From: Oligoflexaceae bacterium
Lineage (GTDB): Bacteria > Bdellovibrionota_B > Oligoflexia > Oligoflexales > Oligoflexaceae
DNA length: 6,940 nt
Direction: 5' to 3'
Assembly: GCA_947474445.1 (NCBI GenBank)
Contig: CANJJY010000245.1
Span: 1-6,940, forward strand
Shown: positions 6,255-6,940 of the stretch, piece after piece
Layout: each line of letters starts with the position of its first letter
Numbering within the stretch: the stretch's first letter is position 1
Made by a program: the position numbers and the translations under genes
Notes under the pieces: model-generated
The model's input: only the letters and a program-made list of their open reading frames with translations
Database searches by the model: none
Told to the model about the DNA's origin: nothing

Positions 6255-6842
6255 TTGGCTACTGTGAGTAAGTCTTTTTCACACCTGGCAAAGCTGGTCG
6301 TGCTTACGGCGCTGCTAATTACCAGTGGTTGCGGTCGGGGCCATAAGTTCTGGACCAACTGGTGGACACCTGGCGATACAGTCGACAATGTCGGCTATCA
6401 CCCTGAGCAGCCGATCGAGTTCCCTCACAATCTCCACGTTAAGAATCGGCAGATTTCCTGCGAATATTGTCACTCCGCCGCCCGTCGTTCCGCTTCAGCT
6501 GGTATTCCCCCTATGAATACTTGTATGGGCTGTCACCAATATGTGCGCACTGACAAAGAGCCGATCAAGTTTCTCAAGGCTAAATGGGATGCCAAAGAGG
6601 CAATCGCTTGGACGAAGGTTCACGATCTTCCCGACTTCGTTCGCTTCTCTCACCGACCTCATATTCAATTTCAATCGAAGGATAATCCTGAATTCAAAAA
6701 CGGGATTCCTTGTCAGCAGTGTCACGGGGACGTTGAGAATATGACGACCGTGTATCAGGCGAAGTCTCTACAAATGGGCTGGTGTGTCGAATGCCACCAG
6801 GCTAACAAGGCGCCCATTGCTTGCGTCACCTGCCATTACTAG
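6255..6842 (+). CDS. actA: ActA-like pentaheme cytochrome c, alternative complex III subunit
   Basis: ActA is the exported pentaheme c-type subunit of alternative complex III, a membrane complex that oxidises quinol and passes electrons to a soluble cytochrome or an attached oxidase. Seen, numbered from the TTG start: a short charged N-terminus, a hydrophobic stretch (about 11-23) and a lipobox-like ITSGC with Cys26, so it may be a lipoprotein or use this segment as an anchor. Five heme motifs follow: CEYCH (69-73), CMGCH (90-94), CQQCH (153-157), CVECH (177-181) and CVTCH (190-194), with a final Tyr. Family strings include ASAGIPPMNTC, KVHDLPDFVRFSH and LQMGWCVECH. Motifs four and five are only nine residues apart; the linker seems longer in relatives I recall. 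Start choice: AAGGAGG (6242-6248) lies six bases before TTG 6255, whereas the ATG at 6228 has no good site and would add nine residues. The length is then 195 residues. It is the first gene of a likely act operon. Confidence 0.85.
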   Translation: MATVSKSFSHLAKLVVLTALLITSGCGRGHKFWTNWWTPGDTVDNVGYHPEQPIEFPHNLHVKNRQISCEYCHSAARRSASAGIPPMNTCMGCHQYVRTDKEPIKFLKAKWDAKEAIAWTKVHDLPDFVRFSHRPHIQFQSKDNPEFKNGIPCQQCHGDVENMTTVYQAKSLQMGWCVECHQANKAPIACVTCHY

Positions 6843-6860
6843 TACCATACTGATGACTAA

Positions 6861-6877
6861 GAGGCCTTGAGTGCCTC
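6861..6877 (+). other. Small hairpin between actA and the next gene
   Basis: GAGGC (6861-6865) pairs with GCCTC (6873-6877) around a seven-base loop, in the 57-base gap after the actA stop. No U-run follows, so it is unlikely to end transcription. It might tune the ratio of ActA to the downstream subunits or be chance. Confidence 0.25.
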
Positions 6878-6899
6878 GTTCTCTATAGGGAGTAGTTAG

Positions 6900-6940
6900 A
6901 TGAGGAGTATCGATAGCGATCTTCGTGGGCTCGAAGACAA
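6900..6940 (+). CDS. Start of the next gene, probably actB (iron-sulphur/molybdopterin-like ACIII subunit), partial
   Basis: The ATG at 6900 directly follows an in-frame TAG (6897-6899), and GGGAG (6888-6892) lies seven bases before it, so the start is well supported. Only MRSIDSDLRGLED is visible before the window ends. In known ACIII operons actA is followed by actB, a large fused iron-sulphur and molybdopterin-oxidoreductase-like protein whose leader often contains a short W-R-S/G-L-E-E-like string. The visible R-G-L-E-D fits loosely. Identity rests on gene order, not on these residues. Confidence 0.6.
   Translation, partial: MRSIDSDLRGLED

Overview
This window looks like a chromosomal segment of a Gram-negative bacterium. 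The clearest lineage clue is a pentaheme cytochrome of the ActA type, the first gene of the alternative complex III (ACIII) respiratory operon. ACIII occurs in, for example, Bacteroidota, Rhodothermota, Myxococcota and relatives of Bdellovibrio. The remnant tail-fibre-type S74 gene and the AAA_14-type ATPase remnant would suit a deltaproteobacterial or Bdellovibrio-like genome, but the sequence alone does not settle the phylum. Base composition looks mid-range and fairly even (by eye, not calculated).

Layout from left to right. (1) Bases 1-646 are a graveyard. On the minus strand lies the decayed C-terminal part of a protein with an S74 intramolecular-chaperone domain; it has an in-frame stop and an apparent internal deletion. 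On the plus strand lies the N-terminal stub of an AAA_14/DUF4143-type ATPase, broken by a frameshift at a run of eight C, with a good sigma70-like promoter still in front of it. (2) Bases 647-666 form a perfect 8-bp hairpin that closes this region off from the operon to its right. (3) Bases 719-5691 hold a compact minus-strand operon, uvrB-uvrC-rlmK. uvrB and uvrC overlap by four bases (GTGA), and rlmK follows 87 bases after uvrC. (4) Bases 5692-6254 are a 563-base divergent intergenic region without a supportable gene, but with several inverted repeats and a terminator- or attenuator-like hairpin near the right-hand gene. (5) From 6255 rightward lies the start of the ACIII operon: actA, complete, with a likely TTG start, and the first 13 codons of the next gene, probably actB.

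How the genes work together. UvrB and UvrC are the damage-verifying and incising parts of nucleotide excision repair; UvrA is not in the window. RlmK is a 23S rRNA methyltransferase that seems simply co-transcribed with them. ActA is an electron-carrying subunit of a quinol-oxidising membrane complex and is transcribed away from the repair operon. No wholly new system is evident. The points most worth checking are the decayed left-hand genes, the tight uvrB-uvrC coupling with a methyltransferase, the TTG start of actA, and the structured leader upstream of actA.
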